Positions 54,886 through 64,000 of a stretch of DNA of 64,000 nucleotides are shown piece by piece. The stretch's first letter is position 1; every line of letters starts with the position of its first letter. Below the pieces are notes generated by a model, which was not told where the DNA came from, made no database searches, and saw only the letters and a program-made list of their open reading frames with translations. Source of the DNA: Pseudoalteromonas rubra (GTDB lineage: Bacteria > Pseudomonadota > Gammaproteobacteria > Enterobacterales > Alteromonadaceae); the NCBI RefSeq assembly GCF_005886805.2, contig NZ_CP045430.1, forward strand, positions 1,240,001 to 1,304,000, given 5' to 3'. A program made the translations under genes and the position numbers.

Positions 54886-57800
54886 TTACAAACTACAAAC
54901 CTTGGTGTAATCCGAACTTACTGATGGCTGTTTATTGCTCCACCACTTCGCTTTGTAAACACCATTTCCATCGATGATTAAGTCACCCTGAGCAGCATGA
55001 GTACCCTTTGGAAACTCTGGGTATACTTTAATCTGAGAGATAGGCACACCTTCACAGCTTGTGATTGGACCGCCGTTACCATCACCTGGTTTTGCATCTG
55101 GCAATTTCGGATACTCGAACTTAAATGCGTAACGTTTACCGTCTTTCTCAGCAACAAAGTTAACCGGACCTGTAATAGGCATGTAGTACATTACCTGAGC
55201 ATTGACCGTTTCACCCGGTGCGAACGACTTCGGAATGTTGCCCCACTCGTCTACCAGGGTGATTGAGAAGCGGTGGAACTCATTCTCAAATCCGCCAATG
55301 TTGTTGCCAGCAGCGTTAGAGGCATTCGCTTCAACCGCCATACCCAGTTTCTCTTGCGCATTCCAGTTCGACTTAAAGATTGCCGATGTTGCAACTGGCA
55401 CATCAAATGTGATCTTCGCACCTGACAAATCAATGGCAGAGTTGTTGGTAAACGCAAATGTTGGCGCAATTGGATAGTTATCATCACCTAGTGGGAAATC
55501 TTTAGCGGTGAAGGTAACATCAACGGATTCCGCAGGAACCTGGAAGTTCACATTCCCCGGATGAATATCGTAAGGCGCACCAGACTGATTAAACTTATTG
55601 TATGCTAGCGTTGTCAGGCTCGACCCCATGAAGTACTCACCTTTTGCGGCATCGTAGTCAAAGTCACCAGCAAGTTCCCAGAACATAATGCCGCCCAGGC
55701 CATTGTTGATAACATAGTCAACTTTGGTGCCCATCGACTCCTCGTCTTCAATAGACAAGAACACTTTTTTCTCTGCGTTCCACAACCAAGGCGCCACAGC
55801 AACAGAGTCATAATGACGTGCATATGTACCGGTCAATGCATCTTCAGGGTCTGTAACTGGGTTCAGACCATAGTCAGCCAGGTAGCTTCCTAACACGCCA
55901 GACTGCAGGTTCTTAACATGCCACAGCGGGTTAGAACCGGCAGGTACTTCCAGGCCCACGTCATTCTTGTCATGCCAAAGGTTATCGATACCCACTGCGC
56001 CATTGCCGCACTTATTCTTCTCGCCTTTACCGGTGCCCGGAGGACAGTTTGCCTGATCTGGGAAGGCTGCCTGGCCCCACAGTCCATTAGTCCCACCCTG
56101 GACATCCTTGAAACCACGCGTGTAGTAAGGAATACCAATGTTAATACGACCGCCCGATAGCGCACCACGGAAGTATTTAACAGCCCAGTCAGTATTCAGA
56201 TAACCGATGCCTTCAAATTCAGCAGTGCCGTATACGTTCCATGCTTTAAGTTCTGAATCTTCACCAGTATCAAACAAAGAAGCATTGTGGCCTACGTGTT
56301 GGTTCCATGCGCCATGCAGGTCATAAGACATAATGTTGACGTAATCCAGATACTTAGTAACCTGGAAGGTCTCCATACCACGCAGCAAATAGCCAGAAGA
56401 AGGTGACGCAATAGTTAGCATGTAGTGTTTGCCATCTTGCTGACCGGCTTTGTCTAACTCTTCACGTAAACGCTTCATCAATACCTGATAAGAGGCATTC
56501 AACCCGGCACGTAGCGCATTAGAAATTGGGAAGTCATCTGGGTGACCTGCGTCATTCATTGAAGTCGGGTATTCATAGTCAATGTCGACACCATCGAAGC
56601 CATAGGTGCGAATGAACTCGACCGCACTTGCCGCAAACGCATCGATACCAGCCTGATTAACACTGCCATCAGAATTGGTCGTCATAGTGTAGAAGCCACC
56701 ACTGTTAACGCGCTTGCCATCGCTGCCAAAGTAGCCACCGGTTTCTGCCCAACCACCTACAGAGATGAGAGTTTTAACATCCGGATGTTGTTTCTTATAT
56801 TTGTTAAGTAAGTTGAAGTGACCTTTATAAGGTAAGGCAGGGTCCATCTCAGCACCCGCTTCGCCTGGCCACTCCATGTTTGTAGCGGGGTTGCCTGGTG
56901 CTGCAGGGTCACCGATTGACACCTTGTTGTTCGCGTCAACATGAGCAAAAGCATAATTAATATGGGTTATTTTGTCCCATGGAATATCATTCACCAGGTA
57001 AGAAGGCTGGCCATTAGCACCGTTTCTCCAGCTCGTGAAGTAACCGATAACCCGACGAGGGTGATCTGTACCCATTTTTTCACGGCCATCGACATCATAG
57101 ATAGTACAGTAAGGTGTGTTCACACCAGGTGTTTGGAACAAACCTTCAGGTTTACAGTCGTCGCGTCCACCCTGGCCCTGCTCAACAACGGTCAGAGATT
57201 GAGAAACGCTAGCCGTAGCGCCTTTATCGTCAGTTACTGTTAGAGTAAATGTAACTGGGCCAAGTTGCTGCGCTGTCCAGGTATGGTCCGTTGCACTACC
57301 ATTGGTTGTTACAACATCAACACCATCTACCGTAAACGTCAACTTGGTTACCTGGCCGTCCATATCGCTACCAGACAAGCCGAAAACGACCTGCGAACCA
57401 ACAATCAATTCCGCTGGCTGACTCTTAATAACAAGCTGCGCTTCAGGTGCTTTGTTACCAGTATCTGCTGGCTTTACAACCACTTGACTAGTCAATACGT
57501 TAGATGCAGCACCTTTATCATCATAGGCTGTCGCGCTGATATCATGCGTACCAACACTGGCATTCCATTGCGCGTCAAACATATCCGCGGTGCCGCTTAC
57601 GTCAGTGGCAACCAGGCTTCCGTCAACAAAAAACTCGACCTTGCTCACAGTGCCATCTGAATCGACGGCTTTAACACTGATGGCAACGCTGTCATTTGCA
57701 ACGAATTCAGTACCGGAAACTGGCTGTAAGTTACTAGCTACTGGCGGTTTATTTTCGACAGCGCTGTCACACAAACCCAGCCAAGTCCACTCCTGCCAGT

Positions 57801-58011
57801 CACCAGAATTCGTTGCCGGCTCAGAACGCGTCCACCAGTTCGCTTCATAAGCATTATTATTTTGTTCGACCTGCTGACCACCCGTATAGGCATTACCAGA
57901 TTGCCATGGATTTAGACCGGTACAGTCATACGCGTTTGCATGTGTTGAGCCTATAGCAATAGCGATTGCGCTGAGCTGCAGTGCCATCTTGAATTTGTTT
58001 CTCGTTTTCAT
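54886..58011 (-). CDS. chiC: GH18 chitinase, multi-domain (ChiC-type)
   Basis: I choose the ATG at 58011 (1041 residues), preceded by AAAGGTTGAAGAAAGT and starting MKTRNKFKMALQLSAIAIAI; the frame runs 37 codons further up without meaning. Order: signal peptide (about 1-27), N-terminal CBM5/12 (about 30-81), two Ig/PKD-like domains (about 90-180 and 188-277), GH18 domain (about 285-770) with DGVDIDYE at 473-480 (Glu480 the acid) and TLISVGGWAETGGYFG, an unknown beta domain (about 790-980, DFPLGDDNYPIAPTFAFTNN), and a C-terminal CBM5/12-like end with YKAKWWSNKQPS. Two chitin-binding ends bracket the enzyme. First gene of the chitin cluster. Confidence 0.95.
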   Translation of the reverse strand: MKTRNKFKMALQLSAIAIAIGSTHANAYDCTGLNPWQSGNAYTGGQQVEQNNNAYEANWWTRSEPATNSGDWQEWTWLGLCDSAVENKPPVASNLQPVSGTEFVANDSVAISVKAVDSDGTVSKVEFFVDGSLVATDVSGTADMFDAQWNASVGTHDISATAYDDKGAASNVLTSQVVVKPADTGNKAPEAQLVIKSQPAELIVGSQVVFGLSGSDMDGQVTKLTFTVDGVDVVTTNGSATDHTWTAQQLGPVTFTLTVTDDKGATASVSQSLTVVEQGQGGRDDCKPEGLFQTPGVNTPYCTIYDVDGREKMGTDHPRRVIGYFTSWRNGANGQPSYLVNDIPWDKITHINYAFAHVDANNKVSIGDPAAPGNPATNMEWPGEAGAEMDPALPYKGHFNLLNKYKKQHPDVKTLISVGGWAETGGYFGSDGKRVNSGGFYTMTTNSDGSVNQAGIDAFAASAVEFIRTYGFDGVDIDYEYPTSMNDAGHPDDFPISNALRAGLNASYQVLMKRLREELDKAGQQDGKHYMLTIASPSSGYLLRGMETFQVTKYLDYVNIMSYDLHGAWNQHVGHNASLFDTGEDSELKAWNVYGTAEFEGIGYLNTDWAVKYFRGALSGGRINIGIPYYTRGFKDVQGGTNGLWGQAAFPDQANCPPGTGKGEKNKCGNGAVGIDNLWHDKNDVGLEVPAGSNPLWHVKNLQSGVLGSYLADYGLNPVTDPEDALTGTYARHYDSVAVAPWLWNAEKKVFLSIEDEESMGTKVDYVINNGLGGIMFWELAGDFDYDAAKGEYFMGSSLTTLAYNKFNQSGAPYDIHPGNVNFQVPAESVDVTFTAKDFPLGDDNYPIAPTFAFTNNSAIDLSGAKITFDVPVATSAIFKSNWNAQEKLGMAVEANASNAAGNNIGGFENEFHRFSITLVDEWGNIPKSFAPGETVNAQVMYYMPITGPVNFVAEKDGKRYAFKFEYPKLPDAKPGDGNGGPITSCEGVPISQIKVYPEFPKGTHAAQGDLIIDGNGVYKAKWWSNKQPSVSSDYTKVCSL

Positions 58012-58027
58012 ACTTTCTTCAACCTTT
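58012..58027 (-). promoter_or_regulatory. shared leader motif before chiC
   Basis: AAAGGTTGAAGAAAGT lies directly before the ATG, matching the chiA leader except for one insertion. It carries the ribosome-binding site. Confidence 0.45.
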
Positions 58028-58279
58028 ACTGTTTTTGTGATTAACATTTTTAAAGTAAAGCTAACATAGAAATGAAGTACGTCAACGTAAGCATGACTAC
58101 TTTTTAACCAACAAAACCTCACAAACCATCCTTTTTACCTACCAATTATTCAAATGAATGGACTTTTTCTCATTTTGACCCTACCCCAATTAAATGAGTT
58201 AAATTCATATATTACAGTTCATATATTCAACGCTATTGCATAAAGAACAATCAGTTAGAAACAAATTAGAAACATAGGA

Positions 58280-58313
58280 AAGAAAAACTTATGTATTCGG
58301 ATAAGTTTTTCTT
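58280..58313. repeat. perfect 12-bp inverted repeat, AT-rich
   Basis: AAGAAAAACTTA and TAAGTTTTTCTT are exact reverse complements around a ten-base loop. It could be the weak terminator of hnoK on the minus strand or a protein-binding site upstream of chiC. Confidence 0.7.
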
Positions 58314-58405
58314 ATCTTTCACGTGCAATTCTGAAGATCACGTTTAGACATAAGTTATAACCAATAGTTATATAAGAAACCAACCAGGTCAGACCAATAA
58401 CATCA

Positions 58406-58425
58406 CGTTAACGTCAACGTTAACG
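58406..58425. promoter_or_regulatory. doubled palindrome CGTTAACG, candidate operator
   Basis: The self-complementary 8-mer CGTTAACG occurs twice at 58406-58413 and 58418-58425, with centres 12 bp apart. Such spacing suits a dimeric or tetrameric regulator. It lies 395 bp upstream of chiC and 100 bp past hnoK. Confidence 0.45.
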
Positions 58426-58524
58426 CTGTAACAAAGGCATGATTTGACATTAAATGAGGTACAACGAGGTTGTTCAGAAGTTATTTTGAAGGAATAGAAA
58501 TCTTAATGAAGACTATCTGCGTGA

Positions 58525-59493
58525 TTAACTGGCAATGATGACAGGCAATGTTAGCGAGACTTTAGCACCTTCATTACGCTTACTTTCAATATTAATGGTG
58601 CCTTTATGCTCTGAGATAATCCCATACACAACAGCCAGACCCATACCGGTCCCCTGCCCAACAGGTTTGGTGGTAAAAAAAGGTTCGAATATATGCGGTA
58701 ATATGTCGGATTCTATACCGGTACCATTATCAATCATTTCGATCAGGATATGGTCCTGTAACTGACTGACGATCAGTTTGATTTGAGGAGTTGGGCAGTT
58801 CCCTAGTGCTTTACCCTGCTCACAAGCATATTTGGCATTCATCAATAAGTTAATGATCACCTGATTTAACGCAGCAAGATTGCAATAACTAAGTGGGATA
58901 TCAGCTTTTTCGACCACCAGTTCAATGTGCTTAAGCTGATTAGCAAGCAAGCCCAGCGCACTGTCAATCGCTTCTGTCATATCAGCCATCACAAATTCAT
59001 TGTTTTTGGGCCGAGCGAAATCCAATAAACTTGCGACGATAGTCGCGATACGCCGACAACCGTCCTGGCAATCTTCGATGAGATCTTCTGCATCTTCCGC
59101 AAAGAAACCCAGCTGATATTGTGCTTCCAGGTTCTTAAACGCCTCTTTAAACGCCTCCTGATCAATTGCGTTGTCTGAAAATTGCTGACTTGTATTAATC
59201 AATTCCGCAACGCCTTTAGCGACCTGCCCCAGTGTAGCCACATTACTGTTAACATAAGCCAAAGGATTATTTATTTCGTGTGCCACGCCCGCTGACATAA
59301 CACCGAGCGTCGCCATCTTCTCACTCTGCAAAATAGCGGCATGTTGTCGTTTTAGCTGCGTCAGATTAGCCTCAAGCTCTTGGTTGGCAAGGTATAAAGA
59401 GCGTGTTTTGTCTTCTAATAGCGTTTCAAGCTCATCACGAGCTTGCTTTTCTCTGCGGTACGCCTTGTAATATTCATTGTCACCTTGCGACAT
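58525..59493 (-). CDS. hnoK: H-NOX-associated histidine kinase (HnoK-type)
   Basis: I choose the ATG at 59493 (322 residues) with AGAGGTGACT before it; the frame runs five codons further. A soluble kinase with an N-terminal coiled coil (about 10-55), HisKA with His72 in SAGVAHEINNPLAYVN, and HATPase with NLLMNAKYACEQG, MIDNGTGIE and PVGQGTGMGLAVVYG. It lacks its own sensor domain, as expected if the H-NOX protein regulates it: NO-bound H-NOX is known to inhibit HnoK autophosphorylation. It follows hnoX on the same strand by 96 bp. The target is probably the divergent HnoD-like response regulator. Confidence 0.92.
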   Translation of the reverse strand: MSQGDNEYYKAYRREKQARDELETLLEDKTRSLYLANQELEANLTQLKRQHAAILQSEKMATLGVMSAGVAHEINNPLAYVNSNVATLGQVAKGVAELINTSQQFSDNAIDQEAFKEAFKNLEAQYQLGFFAEDAEDLIEDCQDGCRRIATIVASLLDFARPKNNEFVMADMTEAIDSALGLLANQLKHIELVVEKADIPLSYCNLAALNQVIINLLMNAKYACEQGKALGNCPTPQIKLIVSQLQDHILIEMIDNGTGIESDILPHIFEPFFTTKPVGQGTGMGLAVVYGIISEHKGTINIESKRNEGAKVSLTLPVIIAS

Positions 59494-59589
59494 AGTCACC
59501 TCTTGCACTCAACCTTGGGAACCAACAGCATCAGCCCTGCTGCCGGAAAAGACAGACCTAACCCATAAATCGCATCATACTTTCGGCAC

Positions 59590-60132
59590 TCACGCCAAAA
59601 TTTTCACCATAAACTGGGTGTGTTCACCACTTTGCGTTATAGATCGACTATGCGATATTTCTATTTGCTTATTAAAGTAATCGGCCGCACCATAGATAAG
59701 CCCTTCGGCACAGAACCCTAGCTTTCGGGGTGATTGGTAATCTACTAATATCTCCGTATCATTGACAATCGTAGCTTCAATCTTTGGCAGATTCGGCTCA
59801 TCATATAATTTGGCCACCTCAACATGGATCACGCTGTCTATTGCCATAATCAACTTTTCGAATGTATCCAGCTCTGCAAGCACAGTAGTATGCTTGGCAG
59901 CCAATGAGCCAAACAAAAATCGACCAAATACGCTTAATACGTCAGGCAAAGGTAAAGCCATTTTTTCAGCAACACCATTTGCCAGCGCATACAGTTCTTC
60001 GTCCGGATAAGAGACAGCAGATACATAACTGCGATGTTCCGGGCTATGCTCATCCAATAGTGCATTCCATGCGCTCATACCTAGGTTTTCGATAACCAGT
60101 TCTTCTAAACTACGGAATATTATGCCTTTCAT
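59590..60132 (-). CDS. hnoX: H-NOX heme-nitric oxide sensor
   Basis: A 180-residue cytoplasmic heme protein that binds NO and regulates a partner kinase. Features: N-terminus MKGIIFRSLEELVIENLGM, proximal heme ligand His103 in DSVIHVEVAKLYDEP, conserved Pro116, and the heme-propionate motif Y132-x-S134-x-R136 in VDYQSPRKLGF. All positions are one residue after the usual numbering. Distal-pocket tyrosine typical of O2-binding members is not apparent, in line with NO selectivity, though I have not modelled it. AAGGAG before the ATG is well placed. It is the first gene of hnoX-hnoK and divergent from the HnoD-like gene. Confidence 0.95.
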   Translation of the reverse strand: MKGIIFRSLEELVIENLGMSAWNALLDEHSPEHRSYVSAVSYPDEELYALANGVAEKMALPLPDVLSVFGRFLFGSLAAKHTTVLAELDTFEKLIMAIDSVIHVEVAKLYDEPNLPKIEATIVNDTEILVDYQSPRKLGFCAEGLIYGAADYFNKQIEISHSRSITQSGEHTQFMVKILA

Positions 60133-60241
60133 TGTTCACTCCTTACACCACATAAATTAGCACCAAACTCGCTGCAGTAATTGTTATAAAACAAAGTTTA
60201 GACTAGTTTTTATATTACCTATTGCTTTACGTCATTGATTT

Positions 60242-61576
60242 ATGATGGAACACAGCCAAGAACCTGAAATTGCTACGCCTCCCTCCGGGCCTGTTCGAGT
60301 ATTGTGCCTGGATGATGAGCCTGGCGTGCTTAAAGTACTCAGAAGAACGCTGGGTATGGCTGGCATGCAGGTCGCTATATATGAATGTGGAGAGCTTGCA
60401 CTCAAGGCACTTGATGAAAATGATTTTGAAGTGATCATCTCAGACATGAGAATGCCAGAAATGGATGGGGTTGAATTCCTGACCAAAGCGAGGCAAGTAT
60501 CACCCGAGTCACAACGCATCTTACTTTCTGGCTACGCGGATATGGATTCAACGATCGCAGCCATAAATGAAGGCGGTATCCATAACTTTCTTCAAAAGCC
60601 CTGGCAGAATGAGGCCCTTATCCACGTTATTAAAGATGCCGCCGAAAAATATCGCCTTAAACAATACAACCTGGCACTTCAAGAAGAGGTTAGGAAACAA
60701 AACGAACAACTGAAAGTGCTCAATGGCAATCTCGAAGAGTTAGTAGAAAAGCGTACTGCTCAGATCCGAACAGTACTTCGTCAACTTGAAACGGCTAACA
60801 AACGAGAACAAGATGAGCATAAAGCAACCGTAGAACTTCTGTACAATTTTATTAATGCTAACCCCTATATCAATGCTGATCTGGCAAAGCACATTGCTCA
60901 TCTTTGTGGCCTTGTTGCACATAAACTTGGGCTCAGTGAAAAAGTCATACAACTAACCAAGATGGCTGGTTACTTGGCGCAAGTAGGGCTGCTGGCAATG
61001 GATCCCGCTCTTTATAATCGACCTGTCGAACAGTTAAGTCCCCAGCAACGAAAATTATTTTTCACGCACCCAGCGACCGCACAGCTGATGCTCATGCCGG
61101 CACAGCATTTGAGTGATGTTGGCGAAGCTATCTACCATCAGTATGAAAAGTACAACGGGCAAGGTATCCCGAAAGGCTTGAAAGGCAAAGAAATCCCCAT
61201 AGGCGCGCACATTCTTGCGGCAGTCAGAGATTACGTAGAACACCTGCTAAAAACCAATAACCCAGAAAAAGAACAGCGCGCTCATGCATTGGAAATGATA
61301 AAAATGTACAGTGGATCCTTTTATCACCCTAAGGTAGTGGCTGCATTAGAGCAATCTGTTCAAGCTGACGGAACAGGCTCAGAGCAGGTGGGGTCAATGA
61401 ATATCCTTGATGCACAAAAACTCAAGCCAGGCATGGAACTGGGCCTGGCCATTCATAGCCATAAAGGCATAATGCTGTTACCCAAGGGGCATGTTTTTAC
61501 CGCTGCAACGGTTGCGAAACTGCAACAGCTCGAATCACAAAAACCAACCCCGTTTAGAATACTGATTAAAACTTAG
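60242..61576 (+). CDS. response regulator with degenerate HD-GYP domain (HnoD-like)
   Basis: A 444-residue protein with a REC domain (about 18-135; acidic Asp24 and Asp25, phosphoacceptor Asp68 in [12 protein letters not shown]), a coiled coil (about 145-195), then an HD-GYP fold (about 205-370) and a C-terminal tail with a [23 protein letters not shown] segment. The HD pair is replaced ([10 protein letters not shown] where HDIGK is expected) and GYP is changed ([10 protein letters not shown]), so it should not hydrolyse c-di-GMP. In Shewanella a similar degenerate protein, HnoD, regulates the active phosphodiesterase HnoB. It is divergent from hnoX, and its stop overlaps the convergent chemoreceptor by four bases. 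No HnoB-like gene is in the window. Confidence 0.85.
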   Translation: MMEHSQEPEIATPPSGPVRVLCLDDEPGVLKVLRRTLGMAGMQVAIYECGELALKALDENDFEVIISDMRMPEMDGVEFLTKARQVSPESQRILLSGYADMDSTIAAINEGGIHNFLQKPWQNEALIHVIKDAAEKYRLKQYNLALQEEVRKQNEQLKVLNGNLEELVEKRTAQIRTVLRQLETANKREQDEHKATVELLYNFINANPYINADLAKHIAHLCGLVAHKLGLSEKVIQLTKMAGYLAQVGLLAMDPALYNRPVEQLSPQQRKLFFTHPATAQLMLMPAQHLSDVGEAIYHQYEKYNGQGIPKGLKGKEIPIGAHILAAVRDYVEHLLKTNNPEKEQRAHALEMIKMYSGSFYHPKVVAALEQSVQADGTGSEQVGSMNILDAQKLKPGMELGLAIHSHKGIMLLPKGHVFTAATVAKLQQLESQKPTPFRILIKT

Positions 61577-63123
61577 CGTTTAAATCTGACAACGAGTTCA
61601 TACATATCATTTGCCACTGTGGTCAATTCTTCGCTGATCACATGCATTTCATTTGAGCTATTTACGCTTGTGTTGGCGAGTGCTGCAATGCTAACCACCT
61701 GCTGATTAATATCCTCAGAGACCGTTGCTTGCTCTTCCACAGCCGTGGCAATTTGCATGCTACTCGCGCTGATTTTCTCTATCAGTTGATAAATCCCTTC
61801 TAATTTTTGAGAAGAATGTGAAAGCTGCTCAATGCCCTGACGAGACTCATCTTCTCCTCGCTTTGCAATGAATTCGGCGTTTTGTGTGCTTTGCGTCAAC
61901 TGTTCGATGATCGCATGGATTTCTTTAGTCGACTCCTGCGTGCGTTGTGCTAAATGACGCACTTCATCTGCAACTACAGCAAAGCCTCTACCTTGCTCCC
62001 CGGCTCTTGCCGCTTCGATTGCAGCATTCAGAGCCAACAAATTGGTTTGCTCTGCAATTTGCTCAATGATCTGTGCCGCCTCTGCAATTTTAGATGTTTG
62101 TTTTGCCACACCTAACACTGAATCCTTAATATCAACAACGGTTGCACCCAAACTTTCTATTGAAGCGCGCGTTTCTTCCGAGCTGCGTGCACTTTCCTGG
62201 GCCAATACGAGTACCCCTTTAGCATCTTCTGAACTGGCCTGGACACTATGCGAGACTTCATTGATGGTGGTTGCCATTTCATTCATCGCAGTGGCAACCA
62301 GCTCAGTTTCGAGTTGCTGTTTTGTCAGGCATTGAGAGGTTTCGATACTCTTACTATTACTCTCTTTCGCACCACCAGCGACACCCTTTGCAGCGAATTC
62401 AATACGCGTAATAATGGTATCCAGGTGCGCACGCTCACTTAGCAATTTAACGTGTAGTTGAGCCATCTTGCCACTCCATGGGGAGTAAACCTGAGTAGCA
62501 ATATCATCACAGAAACTGTGCGACATCACTTTATCAATCCTGCCCAGCTGTTCGTTATCGCGGTAAGTGTTATAAGCAAACAACGCCAGTGTGTTGGCAA
62601 TCAGCCACCCGAACCCAAGCATTTCATTCACTGATAGATATAAAAAGAGTGCCGTAAGCACTGCCAGTGAAGGCCAGATTGCACGTAGCTTGGGTAGTTT
62701 CACTTGATCACGTTGACCTGATTTAACCCGTTTATAAAGCGCTTCGGCTCTAGTCACAGATTCACGGTCCGGACAGCTACGGACAGATTCATAGCCGATG
62801 ATTTTTCCGCCTTCCGTCATTGGTGTGACATACGCATTTACCCAGTAATGATCACCATTCTTGCAACGGTTCTTAACGAGTCCCATCCAGGGTTTACCCT
62901 CTTTTAATTGATCCCACATAGTCTTAAATGCGATTTCGGGCATATCCGGGTGGCGAACCAAATTATGTGGCTGGCCAATTAATTCATCTTTGGCATACCC
63001 ACTGACTTCTACAAAATGTTCATTACAGTCAAGTATTGTGCCTTTCAGATCGGTCACTGAAATTAGTCGGGTGTCAGCGGAAAAGCGTTTTTCCTGATTG
63101 GTGACGGGGTGATTTAATCGCAT
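61573..63123 (-). CDS. PAS-domain chemoreceptor, Aer-like
   Basis: A 516-residue methyl-accepting protein. N-terminal PAS domain (about 20-125; [40 protein letters not shown] and [20 protein letters not shown]), which in Aer binds FAD and senses redox or energy state. A membrane segment of one or two helices follows (about 145-185, [20 protein letters not shown]), then the signalling domain with [20 protein letters not shown] (about 350-370). The PAS sequence NLVRHPDMP is typical of Aer. It acts via CheW/CheA, not encoded here. It overlaps the HnoD-like gene by four bases tail to tail. Confidence 0.92.
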   Translation of the reverse strand: MRLNHPVTNQEKRFSADTRLISVTDLKGTILDCNEHFVEVSGYAKDELIGQPHNLVRHPDMPEIAFKTMWDQLKEGKPWMGLVKNRCKNGDHYWVNAYVTPMTEGGKIIGYESVRSCPDRESVTRAEALYKRVKSGQRDQVKLPKLRAIWPSLAVLTALFLYLSVNEMLGFGWLIANTLALFAYNTYRDNEQLGRIDKVMSHSFCDDIATQVYSPWSGKMAQLHVKLLSERAHLDTIITRIEFAAKGVAGGAKESNSKSIETSQCLTKQQLETELVATAMNEMATTINEVSHSVQASSEDAKGVLVLAQESARSSEETRASIESLGATVVDIKDSVLGVAKQTSKIAEAAQIIEQIAEQTNLLALNAAIEAARAGEQGRGFAVVADEVRHLAQRTQESTKEIHAIIEQLTQSTQNAEFIAKRGEDESRQGIEQLSHSSQKLEGIYQLIEKISASSMQIATAVEEQATVSEDINQQVVSIAALANTSVNSSNEMHVISEELTTVANDMYELVVRFKR

Positions 63124-63342
63124 GTTTAAACTCGAATTCTATGCTATCAATTGCTTCTGCGAAGCGAGAAAATACGACTAATGCGCTGTTTTTGCAATAA
63201 CAAATCTGTATTTTGCCATTTTTTTAAGACAAAATAACGAGATCTAACTCAACGCCAAGTACGTACAACCGAAAATCGTTTTTTCACTCTAGCCTTTTAT
63301 GTAGAATAGCAAGGCTAACAGAACACACCAAAGGAGCCGTGA

Positions 63343-64000
63343 GTGCCAAAGCTTTCTGCCATTACTGATAATCCACACGAGAACAGATTTAATGAAAAAA
63401 TCGGCGTTCTGGTAACCAATTTGGGTAGCCCGGATGCCCCGAATGCACCTGCACTAAGAAATTATCTTCGTGAGTTTTTATCTGATCCTCGTATCGTAGA
63501 GCTGCCCAGAGCACTTTGGTGGTTAATACTGCACGGCGTCATCTTACGAGTCAGACCAAGCAGATCGGCCAAAGCCTATGCAAGTATCTGGACAGATCAG
63601 GGATCGCCGCTGGTACAAATTACACAAGACCAGTGTAATAAACTGAGTGCATTACTAAAAGAACAAAACTACGACAATGTCGAGGTGGTCATGGCAATGC
63701 GCTATGGTAACCCGTCTATCCAAAGCGGCCTTGAAGCACTTCGCTCAAAAGGGATCACTAACATCGTTGTCTTCCCTCTTTACCCACAATATTCAAGCGC
63801 AACAACAGGCTCAACGTTCGACGCGGTTGCAAACGTACTGAAAACCTGGCGCTGGGTGCCGAGCCTCAGCTTTATTAATGGCTATCATAAGCAACCAAGC
63901 TATATCACAGCCCTTGCCAACTCAGTTCAAGAGCACATAGACAAACATGGCCTGCCAGAAAAGCTACTTTTTTCTTATCATGGCACACCGAAACGATTCC
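63343..64000 (+). CDS. hemH: ferrochelatase, 3'-truncated by window edge
   Basis: Inserts Fe2+ into protoporphyrin IX, the last step of heme synthesis, at the inner-membrane surface. I choose the GTG at 63343, with AAGGAG six bases upstream; a GTG four bases earlier runs into a stop after nine codons. The first 219 residues are visible with conserved GVLVTNLGSPDAP, YLREFLSDPRIVELP, GSPLVQITQDQ, MRYGNPSIQSGLEAL, NIVVFPLYPQYSSATTGS and the catalytic His in LLFSYHGTPKRF. The rest lies beyond the window. It is next to heme-using signalling genes, but it is not linked to them in an operon. Confidence 0.95.
   Translation, partial: MPKLSAITDNPHENRFNEKIGVLVTNLGSPDAPNAPALRNYLREFLSDPRIVELPRALWWLILHGVILRVRPSRSAKAYASIWTDQGSPLVQITQDQCNKLSALLKEQNYDNVEVVMAMRYGNPSIQSGLEALRSKGITNIVVFPLYPQYSSATTGSTFDAVANVLKTWRWVPSLSFINGYHKQPSYITALANSVQEHIDKHGLPEKLLFSYHGTPKRF

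Larger units (their letters stand above)
58012..58524. other. upstream region of the chitin cluster
   Basis: About 510 bp between chiC and the HnoK gene. It contains the shared leader motif, a direct repeat TTCATATATT at 58204-58213 and 58218-58227, an AT-rich inverted repeat at 58280-58313, and a doubled palindrome at 58406-58425. No gene is seen. Chitin-responsive control probably acts here, since chiC is the first gene of the cluster. Confidence 0.6.

Noticed and set aside
60242..61576. Active HD-GYP c-di-GMP phosphodiesterase
   Set aside because: The HD metal-binding pair is replaced and GYP is altered to GIP, so catalysis is not supported.

Overview
The window is a 64 kb chromosomal segment of a marine gammaproteobacterium of the order Alteromonadales, most likely Pseudoalteromonas. 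The reasons are moderate GC content, close similarity of core proteins (PpsA, YdiJ, Asd, ferrochelatase) to gammaproteobacterial types, a TtpC-containing TonB2 energy system, a chitinase/LPMO/chitinase cluster, and many secreted proteases. Both ends cut through genes: a class II DAHP synthase on the left and hemH on the right. I found no rRNA, tRNA, CRISPR array or intact insertion sequence.

Left part (1-8.4 kb): aromatic and PEP metabolism. DAHP synthase, the PEP synthase regulator ppsR, ppsA (divergent from ppsR; the GTG at 2291 is preferred) and ydiJ lie together, a grouping related to the E. coli aroH-ppsR-ppsA region. A two-helix PGPGW-type membrane protein and a 49-codon small ORF with a strong Shine-Dalgarno sit between ppsA and ydiJ.

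Accessory part (8.4-19.6 kb): an AT-rich gap beside a lone tyrosine recombinase, a DUF417 membrane protein, two large secreted peptidases (S8 subtilase, M43 metalloprotease with PKD and GEVED domains), and a KAP-family NTPase broken by an internal deletion that removed its Walker A region.

19.6-31 kb: asd, preceded by a likely structured leader or small RNA with its own terminator; a TonB-dependent receptor with a beta-helix lipoprotein upstream; then a six-gene TonB2 operon (DUF3450, TtpC, ExbB2, ExbD2, TonB2, TPR). These genes plausibly form one outer-membrane uptake apparatus.

31-42.3 kb: a Cache-domain chemoreceptor, then a mannoside-use locus: GH92 alpha-mannosidase translationally coupled to a BSP-family metallopeptidase, an FHS sugar permease, an AGE-family (mannose) isomerase and a fructokinase. 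Two identical 14-bp palindromic operators, one before GH92 and one in the divergent permease/isomerase promoter, tie them into one predicted LacI-type regulon converting mannose to fructose to fructose-6-phosphate. An MBL-fold lipoprotein and YcgN follow.

42.3-50.8 kb: DUF885 lipoprotein, a 7TMR-DISM histidine kinase, an Na/Pi cotransporter behind a good Pho-box candidate, and a tightly packed trio (periplasmic solute-binding protein, unknown secreted protein, AnmK).

50.8-58.5 kb: the chitin cluster, in transcription order GH18 ChiC-type, AA10 LPMO, GH18 ChiA. 58.5-63.1 kb: nitric-oxide signalling (H-NOX, HnoK-type kinase and a divergent response regulator with a degenerate HD-GYP domain) and an Aer-like PAS chemoreceptor. 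The window ends in hemH.

The most original points are the predicted mannoside operators and GH92-BSP coupling, the solute-binding/unknown/AnmK operon, the putative asd leader RNA, the broken KAP NTPase and the small ORF at 4751-4900. I did not find convincing evidence of a wholly new multi-gene system.
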